A program made the translations under genes and the position numbers. This document shows, in pieces, positions 34,143-43,172 of a stretch of DNA of 64,000 nucleotides. Source of the stretch: Pollutimonas sp963712655 (GTDB taxonomy: Bacteria > Pseudomonadota > Gammaproteobacteria > Burkholderiales > Burkholderiaceae_B); assembly GCA_963712655.1 (NCBI GenBank), contig CAVQIT010000008.1, forward strand, positions 372,001 to 436,000, read 5' to 3'. How positions within the stretch are numbered: the stretch's first letter is position 1; each line of letters starts with the position of its first letter. The notes beneath the pieces are model-generated. The model ran no database searches and had not been told where the DNA came from. It was given only the letters and a program-made list of their open reading frames with translations.

Positions 34143-35123
34143 TTATTGCGCCGTATAGCCCGATTCCTTGATGACCGGACGCCAGGTGTCGAGGTCGCTC
34201 TTGAGAATCTCGGCCATGTCCTTGGGCGAACCGCCATACGGCATGAAACCGATGGGCACGATGGCTTTCTCGATATCGGGCGACTGGCCCGCCTTGTTGA
34301 AGGCCTTGTTCAAGCGATCGATCAGCTCGGGCTTGGTTCCCACCGGCGCAAAAATCCCCATCCAGCCGGACGCATCGAGGTTGTCGTAGCCCAACTCTTT
34401 AAACGTCGGCACGCCCTTGAGAATATCCAGGCGATGCGTACCCGTCACCGCCAGCACCTTTACCTCGCCGGTAGCGACGTATTCCGTAATCGTTCCAATC
34501 GCATCGACCGCCGCGGGAATGTGTCCGCCCAGCAAATCGGTCAGCAAAGGCGCGCCCCCGCGGTAGGGCACGGCGGTCATGGTGATGCCACTTTTCTTGG
34601 CCACGGTGTAGCCGGCGAATTGAGGCGCGCTGCCCGGAGCGGGAATACCGTACATGCCATAGACGTCCGGCTTTTCGCGAACCAGCTTTACATAGTCGTC
34701 CAGCGTTTTGGCCGGCGTGTTTTTGCCTACGGCCAATATAAGCTCGAACTTGGCGATCGGAGCGACGGGAGCGAAGTCGGCGATGGGATCGTAAGTAACG
34801 GTTTTGACCGTCAACGGCAATGTCGACATCATGTGGTTATTGGCCACCAGCAAGACCGAGCCGTCTTTGGGCGCCCGCAGGAAACCCTGGGCAGCCACCT
34901 GGCCGCCCGCGCCGACGCGATTGTCCACCACCACCGGAATGCCAAGCTCGTCACGCAGTTTTTCCGCATAAACGCGCGCGACGACATCGGCGGTGCCGCC
35001 CGGCGGATAGCCGACAATCAGCTTGATGGTCTCCGGCAGCTTTTGGGCATGGGCGCCTTGCGCCAGTCCAAATGCCACCACGGCGCCGCTCAACACTTTC
35101 ACCAATAGATTTATTGCTTTCAT
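34143..35123 (-). CDS. TctC/Bug-family receptor
   Basis: 326 residues with signal peptide (cleavage near GAHAQKLP) and motifs IKLIVGYPPGGTAD, DNRVGAGGQ and GSVLLVANN. The usual DGYTLL is altered to DGSVLL. AAAGGAGAAG precedes the ATG. Last gene of the ArgE / dehydratase / cyclodeaminase operon, 27 bases after it, so it may bind an amino-acid-like ligand (inference). Confidence 0.92.
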   Translation of the reverse strand: MKAINLLVKVLSGAVVAFGLAQGAHAQKLPETIKLIVGYPPGGTADVVARVYAEKLRDELGIPVVVDNRVGAGGQVAAQGFLRAPKDGSVLLVANNHMMSTLPLTVKTVTYDPIADFAPVAPIAKFELILAVGKNTPAKTLDDYVKLVREKPDVYGMYGIPAPGSAPQFAGYTVAKKSGITMTAVPYRGGAPLLTDLLGGHIPAAVDAIGTITEYVATGEVKVLAVTGTHRLDILKGVPTFKELGYDNLDASGWMGIFAPVGTKPELIDRLNKAFNKAGQSPDIEKAIVPIGFMPYGGSPKDMAEILKSDLDTWRPVIKESGYTAQ

Positions 35124-35150
35124 CCTGCTTCTCCTTTGATTTGGGTCTCT

Positions 35151-36155
35151 TTATAAGTTGATGCGCGTTCCAGGCCCACCCAGTTCATGGCGGCGATGCA
35201 GCGCGGCCGCCATGACGACATCTTCAAGCGCCAGGCCCAGCGATTTGAACAAGGTGATTTCCCGCGCCGATTTGCGCCCCAGGGCGGCATCGCCGACAAC
35301 CGCGCCAAGCTCCGTCAGGCGCGTATCGCGGGTAATGAAACCATCGCGCAACGCATTCAGATACTCGCCCGACTCGTTGACGGTCGACGCGGCCCGGTCG
35401 ACAAACAGACTGGCCGCCGCCATCGTGGCGCCGTCGATCTCGCAGTACGCCGGCGTGCTGGAGCCCATGGCGGTGATGTGGGTGCCGGGCTGTATCCAGC
35501 CGCTTTCAAACACCGGCACGGACGAGTTGGTCGCGGTCACGACGATGTCCGAACTTGCCAGCGCGCCGCGCACATCGTCCACGCCTTCTATGCGAAACGA
35601 ATAGCCCTCCTGCAATCGGTCCGCGAAGCGGCGGGCGTTATCCGGATCGCGCGCGGCAACGAACACGCGCGTCAGCGGCCGGACCGCGGCGACGGCCTTC
35701 AATTGCCACTCCGCCTGATGTCCGGCCCCGAACAAGGTCAGGACCGACGCATCAGGATTGGCCAGCAAGGAAGTGGCCAGTCCCGTAACAGCCGCCGTCC
35801 GCACAGCGGTAATGCTGCCGGCGTCGATAATGGCCAGCGTTTCGCCTGTCAGGCCGCTCATCAGCATCACGCAGCCCTGGTGCGGATCTTTGCCTAGCTT
35901 GGCATTCCCCGGGAAAAGCGTGCCGATCTTGGCTCCGTAGACAGGAATAGGGTAAATCGCCGCATCGTCCACGCAAGCGGGCATCAGGCCCAGGTAGCCT
36001 GCGCTCAGGGGCGATTTGACGATGCTGCGCAAGGGCTGGTCGATTTTCCCTTTGCCTAGCGCGGCAAACGCCGTTTTCATCAGCTCGATGCTGTCGGGCA
36101 TGGACATTTCACGATAAACGTCCGCGGCGCTTGCCACGTATACCTCGACCGGCAT
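35151..36155 (-). CDS. Ornithine cyclodeaminase / mu-crystallin family protein
   Basis: 334 residues. Motifs: MPDSIELMKTAFAALGKGK, LMSGLTGETLAIIDAGSITAVRTAA and the NAD-binding LFGAGHQAEWQLKAV. Family members deaminate ornithine to proline or reduce or oxidise imino acids. Start ATG at 36155 overlaps the stop of the dehydratase gene by one base (TGATG). The dehydratase-cyclodeaminase pairing recalls EutB/EutC of hydroxyectoine breakdown, although the other ectoine genes are absent here. Confidence 0.9.
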   Translation of the reverse strand: MPVEVYVASAADVYREMSMPDSIELMKTAFAALGKGKIDQPLRSIVKSPLSAGYLGLMPACVDDAAIYPIPVYGAKIGTLFPGNAKLGKDPHQGCVMLMSGLTGETLAIIDAGSITAVRTAAVTGLATSLLANPDASVLTLFGAGHQAEWQLKAVAAVRPLTRVFVAARDPDNARRFADRLQEGYSFRIEGVDDVRGALASSDIVVTATNSSVPVFESGWIQPGTHITAMGSSTPAYCEIDGATMAAASLFVDRAASTVNESGEYLNALRDGFITRDTRLTELGAVVGDAALGRKSAREITLFKSLGLALEDVVMAAALHRRHELGGPGTRINL

Positions 36156-37153
36156 CAGGCACCCTTGCCGGCGGCAACAGCGGCGGTCAGATGCTTCATA
36201 TAGGTGTCCGTATCCGTGTTCGTGCCGCACAGCAGCACGCCGACCCGTTTGCCCTGCAACTCCTCGCGCAAGGGATACAACAGTCCCGCGGTGGCGACCG
36301 CGCAGGAAGGCTCGATCGCCAGCTTCAGTTCGGAAAACAGCAATAGCATGGCCTGGCGTATCTGGTCTTCAGTCACGGTCGCCAGTTTGTCGATATTGTC
36401 GCGGCATATCTGGTAGCTGTAGGCATCGGTGTGCGGCGCCATCAGACTGTCGGCAATACTGCTCATGGCGCCGATTTGTTGCGGCCCGTTGGCGGCGAAA
36501 CTGAGATGCATGACGTTGGCGCCTTCCGGCTCGATACCGTAGACACGGCAATCCGGCGCAAGCAGCTTGACGGCCGATGCCACGCCGGCGGCCAGCCCGC
36601 CGCCGCCTATAGGCAAGATCAAGGCGTCCAGGCCAGGCGCCTGCCGCATCCATTCATAGCCCAGAGTCGCCGTGCCCAATACCGTTGGGTAGGTGCTGAA
36701 TGGATGGACAAAGGTCATTTTCTCGGTCGCTTCGATCTCGCGCACGATCTCGAAAGCCTGCTGGCCGTTATCGGCGAAGACGATCTCGGCGCCATACTGC
36801 TTGCACAAGCTGACGCGCGCGGGGCTGGCGGTCTTGATCATGACCGTTTTCGCCCTGACGCCCAGTTTATGGGCCACATACGCCACAGCGACCGCGTGAT
36901 TGCCGGCCGAAACGCATGTCACGCCGTTGGCCTTGTCGGCGTCGGACAGGCCAAGGACATTTGTGAACGCGCCACGCGCCTTGAACGTACCCGATACCTG
37001 CAGCAATTCGAACTTGAAATTCACAGAAGTGCCCGGCGCAAAGGCGGGCCCTTCATAATCCAGTACCGGCGTCTTTCGCACATAGGGCGCCAGGCGGCCG
37101 TGCGCCTGCGCAATCGCGTCTATTGTCAATGCCTGTGCGTGCTCGGTGTTCAT
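36155..37153 (-). CDS. PLP-dependent threonine/serine dehydratase-like protein
   Basis: 332 residues of fold-type II PLP enzymes. The PLP lysine is in VSGTFKARGAF, the asparagine loop in SAGNHAVAVA and the phosphate-binding Gly loop in PIGGGGLAAG. It lacks the C-terminal ACT regulatory domain of biosynthetic IlvA, so it is of the catabolic or EutB-like kind. It should eliminate ammonia from a beta-hydroxy amino acid. AGGAGC precedes the ATG. Confidence 0.9.
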   Translation of the reverse strand: MNTEHAQALTIDAIAQAHGRLAPYVRKTPVLDYEGPAFAPGTSVNFKFELLQVSGTFKARGAFTNVLGLSDADKANGVTCVSAGNHAVAVAYVAHKLGVRAKTVMIKTASPARVSLCKQYGAEIVFADNGQQAFEIVREIEATEKMTFVHPFSTYPTVLGTATLGYEWMRQAPGLDALILPIGGGGLAAGVASAVKLLAPDCRVYGIEPEGANVMHLSFAANGPQQIGAMSSIADSLMAPHTDAYSYQICRDNIDKLATVTEDQIRQAMLLLFSELKLAIEPSCAVATAGLLYPLREELQGKRVGVLLCGTNTDTDTYMKHLTAAVAAGKGA

Positions 37154-37217
37154 ATATTGTGCTCCTGGAAATAGTCGTCAAGAAAGTTCGGACGCCCGCC
37201 GCCATCGGCGGCCGCGC

Positions 37218-38414
37218 TCAACCGACGGCCTGGGTATCGATCAGCGCCGTCAGGAATTTTTCGCATTGCTCCAGCTGTTCAAGGCTGACGTATTCGTCCG
37301 GGCGGTGAGCCTGTTCGATATTGCCCGGGCCGCAAATCACGGAAGGCACCCCCGCCGCCTGGAACAGGCCGGCCTCGGTGCCATAGGCCACCTTGCGTAT
37401 CTCGCCGTCGCGCGTCAGGGCCCGCACCAACTGGGTGATGGCGTCTTGCTCGGCCGCATCCAGGCCGGGCGACTTGGCCAATTGCTCGATATCCACTTTG
37501 CCGGCGGCGTTTTCCTGCCGCATGCGCGGCACGATGTCCCGGTCAATGTAATCACGGACTTTCCGCAGGATTTCGTCGGCCGACAAGCCTGGAAGATTGC
37601 GGTATTCGAACTCGAATTCGCACAGATCGGGCACGGTATTGAGCGCAATGCCGCCACGGATCATGCTGGTTTGCATTGTTGTGAACGGCACATCGTACGC
37701 CTGGTCATAAGGCCCGTTGGCCTTGAACGCGTCGGCCATGTCGCGGATGGCGCAAATGACTCTTGCCGCATACTCGATCGCATTCAGGCCTTTGGGCGTC
37801 AAAGACGAATGAGCCGCATGGCCATGCACCCTGCAGCGATAAACGTTGATACCTTTATGCGCAACAATGGTGCGCATGCTGGTGGGTTCGCCGACGACGC
37901 AGCCGCTGGGGTTCACGCCCCGCTTGACCAGGTCTTCGATCATGCCGGGCGCGCCGACGCAGCCGATTTCCTCATCATACGAATATGCCAGGTGTATCGG
38001 ATGCGCCAACGTTGTTTGCAGCATTTTCGGCACCAATTGCAGCGTCACCCCGATGAACCCTTTCATGTCGCAAGCGCCGCGGCCATACAGCTTGCCGTCG
38101 CGCACTTCCGCCTGGAAGGGATCGCTTGCCCATTTCTGGCCATCGACCGGCACCACGTCCGTGTGGCCGGACAGCACTATCCCGCCCGTCGTCGCGCCGG
38201 ATGCGCTGGGTATCGTCGCGAACAGATTCACCTTCTTGCCGGTACTGTCGTAAGTCCGCACCGCGTCGATACCATGCGTGAGCAGATAGCTTTGGACAAA
38301 GGCAATCAGGTCCAGATTCGATTCCCGGCTTGTTGTATCGTAGGAAATCAGCTTGCTGATCCAATCGACGGATGTGGCGGGATACGTAACGGCGGATGCA
38401 ATGCTATGCGGCAT
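37218..38414 (-). CDS. M20 family peptidase, acetylornithine-deacetylase (ArgE) type
   Basis: 398 residues. Zinc ligands visible in GHTDVVPVDG, GACDMKGF and EEIGC, with the catalytic Glu in SYDEEIGC; a lid domain follows with HAAHSSL. ArgE-type proteins remove N-acyl groups from amino acids. First gene of the operon with the dehydratase and cyclodeaminase; acting together they could release, deaminate and cyclise a diamino or hydroxy amino acid (inference). Confidence 0.9.
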   Translation of the reverse strand: MPHSIASAVTYPATSVDWISKLISYDTTSRESNLDLIAFVQSYLLTHGIDAVRTYDSTGKKVNLFATIPSASGATTGGIVLSGHTDVVPVDGQKWASDPFQAEVRDGKLYGRGACDMKGFIGVTLQLVPKMLQTTLAHPIHLAYSYDEEIGCVGAPGMIEDLVKRGVNPSGCVVGEPTSMRTIVAHKGINVYRCRVHGHAAHSSLTPKGLNAIEYAARVICAIRDMADAFKANGPYDQAYDVPFTTMQTSMIRGGIALNTVPDLCEFEFEYRNLPGLSADEILRKVRDYIDRDIVPRMRQENAAGKVDIEQLAKSPGLDAAEQDAITQLVRALTRDGEIRKVAYGTEAGLFQAAGVPSVICGPGNIEQAHRPDEYVSLEQLEQCEKFLTALIDTQAVG

Positions 38415-38459
38415 GATAAAAGATCGAATAGACTAGTAAGACCGTAACAATAGGCCATA

Positions 38460-38477
38460 ATTTTCACATATGAAAAT
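38460..38477. promoter_or_regulatory. ATTTTCA-N4-TGAAAAT palindrome
   Basis: A perfect 7-bp inverted repeat in the very AT-rich 105-base region between the divergent ArgE-type and XRE-cupin genes. The position suggests an operator of the XRE-cupin regulator (inference). Confidence 0.45.
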
Positions 38478-38519
38478 AATTAATATATATCGAAACATTG
38501 AAATTTATTATAAAAAACT

Positions 38520-39140
38520 ATGATTCAAGCCGCAGCAGCACGGGACATCGACATGGCAAACGGGCACGTCCTGAGCAAATCGGAGATGGGCGCCAAAATC
38601 CGGGCCGCCCGCAAAATGCAGGGCCTTACCCTGATGGACCTGGCACAGCGTTCAAACGTATCGCTGGCATCGCTTTCCAAGACCGAACGCGGGCTGATCG
38701 CGCTGAGCTATGAAAAATTCCTGGCGGTCAGCCAGGCGCTGCAAATGGATTTGTCGGACCTGTTCAACAAGTCCGCGCCTGCGCGGCAAAAAACCGACAT
38801 GATCGTCGACCGCGCCAATGGCGCCGTGATCTATCGGGCCAATCGCTATTTATACGGAATGCTGGCGACAGAATGGGCGCAGAAAAAAATGACGCCGATG
38901 TACGGGCGGGTCGAGCCGGGCATTCCCATCGACGCTTCGGATTTCAGCAAACATGCCGGCGAAGAGTTTATTTTTGTGCTGGAAGGCAGCCTGACCATGC
39001 AATTCGAAAACGGCACGAAGCAGACCTTGCACAAGCACGACAGCATTTATTTCAATAGCGCGCTGGGCCATCATTATTTATGCGCTTCGCCCGAGACGGT
39101 GGAAATTCTGGTGGTGTGCGTCAATGACGTGAATTCTTGA
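38520..39140 (+). CDS. XRE-family regulator with C-terminal cupin
   Basis: 206 residues. An N-terminal helix-turn-helix (about 22-76: GAKIRAARKMQGLTLMDLAQRSNVSLASLSKTERG) and a C-terminal cupin (EEFIFVLEGSLTMQFENG, then HKHDSIYF and GHHYLCAS). XRE-cupin proteins regulate adjacent amino-acid catabolic genes, with the ligand bound in the cupin. Divergent from the ArgE operon, its likely target. An in-frame ATG at 38553 is an alternative start. Confidence 0.9.
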   Translation: MIQAAAARDIDMANGHVLSKSEMGAKIRAARKMQGLTLMDLAQRSNVSLASLSKTERGLIALSYEKFLAVSQALQMDLSDLFNKSAPARQKTDMIVDRANGAVIYRANRYLYGMLATEWAQKKMTPMYGRVEPGIPIDASDFSKHAGEEFIFVLEGSLTMQFENGTKQTLHKHDSIYFNSALGHHYLCASPETVEILVVCVNDVNS

Positions 39141-39356
39141 TCTGCGGCATTACGCTATCAGTACAGGCCCGCCCACAACTTGGCTGTCATTGCGCGATGT
39201 GCCGGCTGCCGATGCGGGTTTCATGGAAAAGCGTCCTGATGCAATCGAGGAAGGTCGCTTTAGCAATCTAGCGGGTGAGGCCGATCAATGAGCCAGGCCC
39301 TACAATGGCGTTCCGAATCAAGATGAAACCGCCGACAAGCGGGCACGTTGCCGACC

Positions 39357-40592
39357 ATGCCCTTCCAATCTCCGTCCACGCCGGGCGCCAGCCATGGCCA
39401 AGCACCCGAATACCTGAGCACCGCCGTACTGGTCCTGATGGCTGTTGCCTGCGGACTGTGCGCAGGCGGCAATTACTTTAACCAGCCCCTGCTGCATTCC
39501 ATCGCGGCAAGCTTGCAAGTAAGCGAGACGACGGCGGCATCGACCGTAACCCTGGCCCAGACCGCCTACACATGCGGCCTGCTGTTCATTGCACCGCTGG
39601 GCGACAAACTGGAACGCCGCCGCCTGGTGGTCCTGCTGATGCTGCTGGCGGCCGCGGGGCAATTCATCAGCGGCTTTGCCGTCAATATCGCGATGCTGTT
39701 CACGGGTATCGCCATGGCGGGCTTATTCTCGGTCGCAGCGCAAATTCTGGTTCCCATGGCCGCCACACTGGCCGATCCTCAGCGCAGCGGCCGCGCGGTC
39801 GGACTGGTAATGAGCGGCTTGCTCACCGGCATTCTGCTCGCCCGCAGCGTGGCCGGCCTGCTTTCCGGTTTGGGGGGCTGGACTACTGTCTACCGCGTGT
39901 CGGGAGTCATCATGCTAATAGTGGCATGGGCCTTGTGGCGCACGCTGCCCTATTCGCGCAATCCTCAACCGGCGCGCTATTTCCAAATATTGGGATCGAT
40001 GCTGACGTTGATACGCCAGCAACCGCGCTTGCGCAGTCGATCCCTGCTGGGAGCCTTATCCTTTGCGTCTGTCAGTGTGCTGTTCTCGACCATGGCGCTG
40101 CTGCTCTCCGGACCCGCCTACCAAATGAGCGACGTCAGCATCGGACTGGTCGGACTGCTAGGGGCGGCCGGCGCTTTGATGGCAAGCGTGGCGGGACGGC
40201 TGGCCGACAAGGGCTGGGGCCCGATCGTCACCGTGGCATCCGCCGGCCTGCTGATTTTGAGCTGGGGCAGCCTTTGGCTGGGCGGCAATAGCCTGGGCTG
40301 GTTCATTGCCGGCATGGTGCTGATCGATCTGGCCCTGCAAGGCATACACATCAATAACCAGACAGTGGTGTACAGCCTGATGCCGCAGGCCCGGGCACGC
40401 CTGAATGCCGTCTACATGACCGGGTATTTCATTGGCGCGGCCTCCGGTTCGGCGCTCGGCGCGCTTGCCTGGCACTACGGCGGCTGGCCGGCCGCCTGCT
40501 GCCTGGGTGTCTTGCTGGCGCTATTGACGGCCGCCGCGTTGTGGCGCGACCATGTTCTGGCGCGCCTAGGACTAGTTGCCAAAGCCGCATAG
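39357..40592 (+). CDS. MFS transporter
   Basis: 411 residues with about twelve hydrophobic segments, the loop-2-like motif PLGDKLERRRLVVLLMLL and the second-half equivalent AGRLADKGWG. Fits the drug/sugar-efflux branch of the major facilitator superfamily. Integral inner-membrane protein; substrate unknown. Start set at ATG 39357; a TTG at 39348 is possible and neither has a strong ribosome binding site. The 216 bases upstream hold nothing recognisable. Confidence 0.9.
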   Translation: MPFQSPSTPGASHGQAPEYLSTAVLVLMAVACGLCAGGNYFNQPLLHSIAASLQVSETTAASTVTLAQTAYTCGLLFIAPLGDKLERRRLVVLLMLLAAAGQFISGFAVNIAMLFTGIAMAGLFSVAAQILVPMAATLADPQRSGRAVGLVMSGLLTGILLARSVAGLLSGLGGWTTVYRVSGVIMLIVAWALWRTLPYSRNPQPARYFQILGSMLTLIRQQPRLRSRSLLGALSFASVSVLFSTMALLLSGPAYQMSDVSIGLVGLLGAAGALMASVAGRLADKGWGPIVTVASAGLLILSWGSLWLGGNSLGWFIAGMVLIDLALQGIHINNQTVVYSLMPQARARLNAVYMTGYFIGAASGSALGALAWHYGGWPAACCLGVLLALLTAAALWRDHVLARLGLVAKAA

Positions 40593-40609
40593 AGCCTGGC
40601 GGTTACCAG

Positions 40610-40646
40610 AATCCTTGCGTGCCACTCTGCAGCTTCCGCAAGGATT
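40610..40646. terminator. 10-bp stem between convergent genes
   Basis: AATCCTTGCG (40610-40619) and CGCAAGGATT (40637-40646) are exact reverse complements with a 17-base loop, lying between the stops of the convergent MFS and TctC genes. A short CCTTTTCC follows on the plus strand. Probable bidirectional terminator. Confidence 0.5.
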
Positions 40647-40670
40647 AACGGGCCTTTTCCTGGACGGTTC

Positions 40671-41663
40671 CTATATTGGTTCCACGCCCGCGTCTTTCAC
40701 GAACCCCTGCCAGCGTTTTTTATCCTGATCAATAAAGGCCTCGACCTCGTCCCTGGTTGCGTATGGATAAGCCAAGAAGCCCTGCTCGGCAAAAGCCTGC
40801 CGTATCGACTCTTTTTCGATCGACTGCTTGAATTCCTGATTCAGGAAATCGAGTATGGCAACAGGCGTTCCCTTTGGCGCAAACACAGCGTGCCAGGTAA
40901 CCAATTCATAATCGTCCTTGATGAAACCGGAAATAGTCGGCAGGTCGGGAACCCAGGGCAATTGCTCGTTGCTGGAAACCGCCAATGCAACGAGTTTGCC
41001 TGCCTTCACCAACGGGGCAACGGTATTCCATGCATCGATATGGAAGGTATTCCTGCCCGCCGCAAGATCCGGCATTGCCTTCATGTCTTTGTAGGGAACA
41101 TGCAAGACCGAGGGGGCGCCTATCTTCTTGCAAAAGATAGCTCCGGCGATATGACTTGATGTGCCCACGCCATACGAACTGAAGCTGGAAGCCTGTTGAT
41201 TCTTTTTAAGGTACTCGACAAACTCGCCGAGGCTGTTTATTCCAAGCTCTTTGCTAACCACAAGAACCAGGGGCAATTGAACCGTCCTGGATACTGCCAG
41301 GAAATCCTTGTCCGAATCGTAGGGCAGCTTGCGGTAGACAAAAGGATTGATCACAAAGGGAGTGGCTGTTGCATAAAGTAGCGTCGTGCCGTCGGGCTTG
41401 GCGGTGGCCACATAGCGTGTTCCTATATTTCCCGCCGCGCCCGCCTTGTTCTCAACAAAAAATTTCCCATTGTGCCGTTCACTGACGTCGGACACCAGCA
41501 AACGGGCAATGTAGTCTGTGCTGAGGCCCGCGCCGTTGGGCACAACAACATTGACCGGCTCGGTCGGATAGGGCTCCGCCGCCGCCAAGGCAAACCTGGG
41601 CAAGACTGCCGAACCGCATACGCCGGAAAGAATCTTTAACGCCTGTCGACGCTGGCTATTCAT
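40671..41663 (-). CDS. TctC/Bug-family receptor
   Basis: 330 residues. ATG at 41663 (GGAG before it) is chosen over 41693 because the signal begins there: NSQRRQALKILSGVCG, which carries twin arginines, so Tat export is possible, unlike most of the other receptors here. Core motifs VNVVVPNGAGLSTD, VENKAGAAGN and DGTTLLYATAT. Last gene, after a 159-base gap, of the HyuA-HyuB-oxidase operon. Confidence 0.9.
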   Translation of the reverse strand: MNSQRRQALKILSGVCGSAVLPRFALAAAEPYPTEPVNVVVPNGAGLSTDYIARLLVSDVSERHNGKFFVENKAGAAGNIGTRYVATAKPDGTTLLYATATPFVINPFVYRKLPYDSDKDFLAVSRTVQLPLVLVVSKELGINSLGEFVEYLKKNQQASSFSSYGVGTSSHIAGAIFCKKIGAPSVLHVPYKDMKAMPDLAAGRNTFHIDAWNTVAPLVKAGKLVALAVSSNEQLPWVPDLPTISGFIKDDYELVTWHAVFAPKGTPVAILDFLNQEFKQSIEKESIRQAFAEQGFLAYPYATRDEVEAFIDQDKKRWQGFVKDAGVEPI

Positions 41664-41822
41664 AGGTATCTCCAATATATTTTTTACGCCCAACCGGACT
41701 GCCTTGGGAGTTCTGCCACCTCATGCTACAAACCAGGAGACAGATACGACCGCAGCCAGGCCGGCTCGACAACAATTACCGTTTTACTTCCGATGACAAC
41801 AATCAAACTGCAAACCGTCCGC

Positions 41823-43172
41823 TCAAGTCGGGCCGTGCCGGCCGGAGCGCCAATGATCGAAGGCATCCTGGAACTGATACCAACTGCCAATAGCGAATAA
41901 AAACCAGGGGTTGCCGAAATACAGAGGATGTTGGGGGATATCTCCCATATCGAATGTATTGATCGGGCCTTGCGGTTTTTCTATAATTTTCCTGCCCACG
42001 CTATGTCCCATGTAGCTCATCATGGCGACACCGCTGCCATTGCAGCCAAGCGCATAATGCAAGCCTTGGGAACTTCCGATATGCGGCATGGCGTCCAGCG
42101 TCATGGCCACATTCCCTCCCCAGCTATGGGTGATTCTGGTTCCCGCAAGCTGCGGGAATCGCTTGACCATGGCCCCATGCAGCAATCGCGCGGTCGTTTC
42201 TTCGCCGGCCGGAGTGAACCGGGCACGGCCGCCAAACAGCAGGCGGCGGCCGTCGGGCGACAAGCGATAATGATTCACCACGCGGCGCGATTCGGACACC
42301 GCTCGATTCGTAGGCAAAATGCTACGCGCCAGGTCGGCGGGAAGCTCTTCGGTGGCAATCATATGGCTGGTTACCGGTATGACTTTCCGTCGAAAATCGC
42401 CGATGGCGGCTGACGGGTACCCGTTCGTGGCAATCACCACCTGGTCCGCGCGCACGATTCCCCGCGATGTCCTTACCTGATAGCAGCCATGCATGCGCGT
42501 GATACTTTCAACCGGTGTGTCGCCATACGCCCTGGCACCAGCGTTGCGCGCCGCTTCCAGCAGCCCGCCAAACAGCTGCGCAGGATGAAGGTGGCCGGCA
42601 CGGCCGATCAGCGCCGCGCCAAAGTAAACGCTGGAACCGACTTCGCTGTCCAGGGCGCCGCGTGGAATCATAAGCGCGGCGGCATTTGTCAGGGAATTCA
42701 GTTCGGCGAGGCGTTTTTCCCAGATTGAATAATGCTGCGGCAGCCACATGGCGGTTAAACGCCCCGTCTTGTGCCAGCCACACTCAATGTGATGCTTCGT
42801 CATCAACGACTCGATGTACCCCATGGAGGCCGCCGCATCGCGCAACCTGCCGGACATCCGCTCAGCGCGCTCGGCAGCGCTTTCTCCCACGGCGGCAAGC
42901 GCCTTCTTCTGCACATTCACGCCGCCAGTCACCTGACCGCCCGAGCGTGTGCTGGCTCCCTGCCCCATGCGCCCCGACTCCAGGACAATTGCCTGTATGC
43001 CGGCCTCCGCCAGTGTCAGCGCGCAGCAAACGCCGGTATAGCCGCCGCCGACGATCAATACATCGACGGTTTCGGGCAACGCGTCATCGCCACTTTCCGG
43101 CGGTGTATAGGCCTCCCACCAGAACGGCCTGCGCTGGTAATCGGATGCAAATATTCCCGTGGCGGGCATCAT
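41823..43172 (-). CDS. FAD-dependent oxidoreductase, DAO family (gamma-glutamylputrescine-oxidase-like)
   Basis: 449 residues. The dinucleotide-binding VLIVGGGYTGVCCALTLAEAG is near residue 37, then QGASTRSGGQVTGGVN and the C-terminal GCNGSGVAMMSYMGHSVG. The PFWWEAYTPP start resembles the PuuB/OrdL group that oxidises amines or N-substituted amino acids. ATG overlaps the hyuB stop. It could oxidise the N-alkyl amino acid released by hydantoin hydrolysis (inference). Confidence 0.88.
   Translation of the reverse strand: MMPATGIFASDYQRRPFWWEAYTPPESGDDALPETVDVLIVGGGYTGVCCALTLAEAGIQAIVLESGRMGQGASTRSGGQVTGGVNVQKKALAAVGESAAERAERMSGRLRDAAASMGYIESLMTKHHIECGWHKTGRLTAMWLPQHYSIWEKRLAELNSLTNAAALMIPRGALDSEVGSSVYFGAALIGRAGHLHPAQLFGGLLEAARNAGARAYGDTPVESITRMHGCYQVRTSRGIVRADQVVIATNGYPSAAIGDFRRKVIPVTSHMIATEELPADLARSILPTNRAVSESRRVVNHYRLSPDGRRLLFGGRARFTPAGEETTARLLHGAMVKRFPQLAGTRITHSWGGNVAMTLDAMPHIGSSQGLHYALGCNGSGVAMMSYMGHSVGRKIIEKPQGPINTFDMGDIPQHPLYFGNPWFLFAIGSWYQFQDAFDHWRSGRHGPT

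Noticed and set aside
39141..39356. Gap between the XRE-cupin and MFS genes
   Set aside because: Short open frames on both strands lack family features or ribosome binding sites, and no promoter or hairpin stands out.
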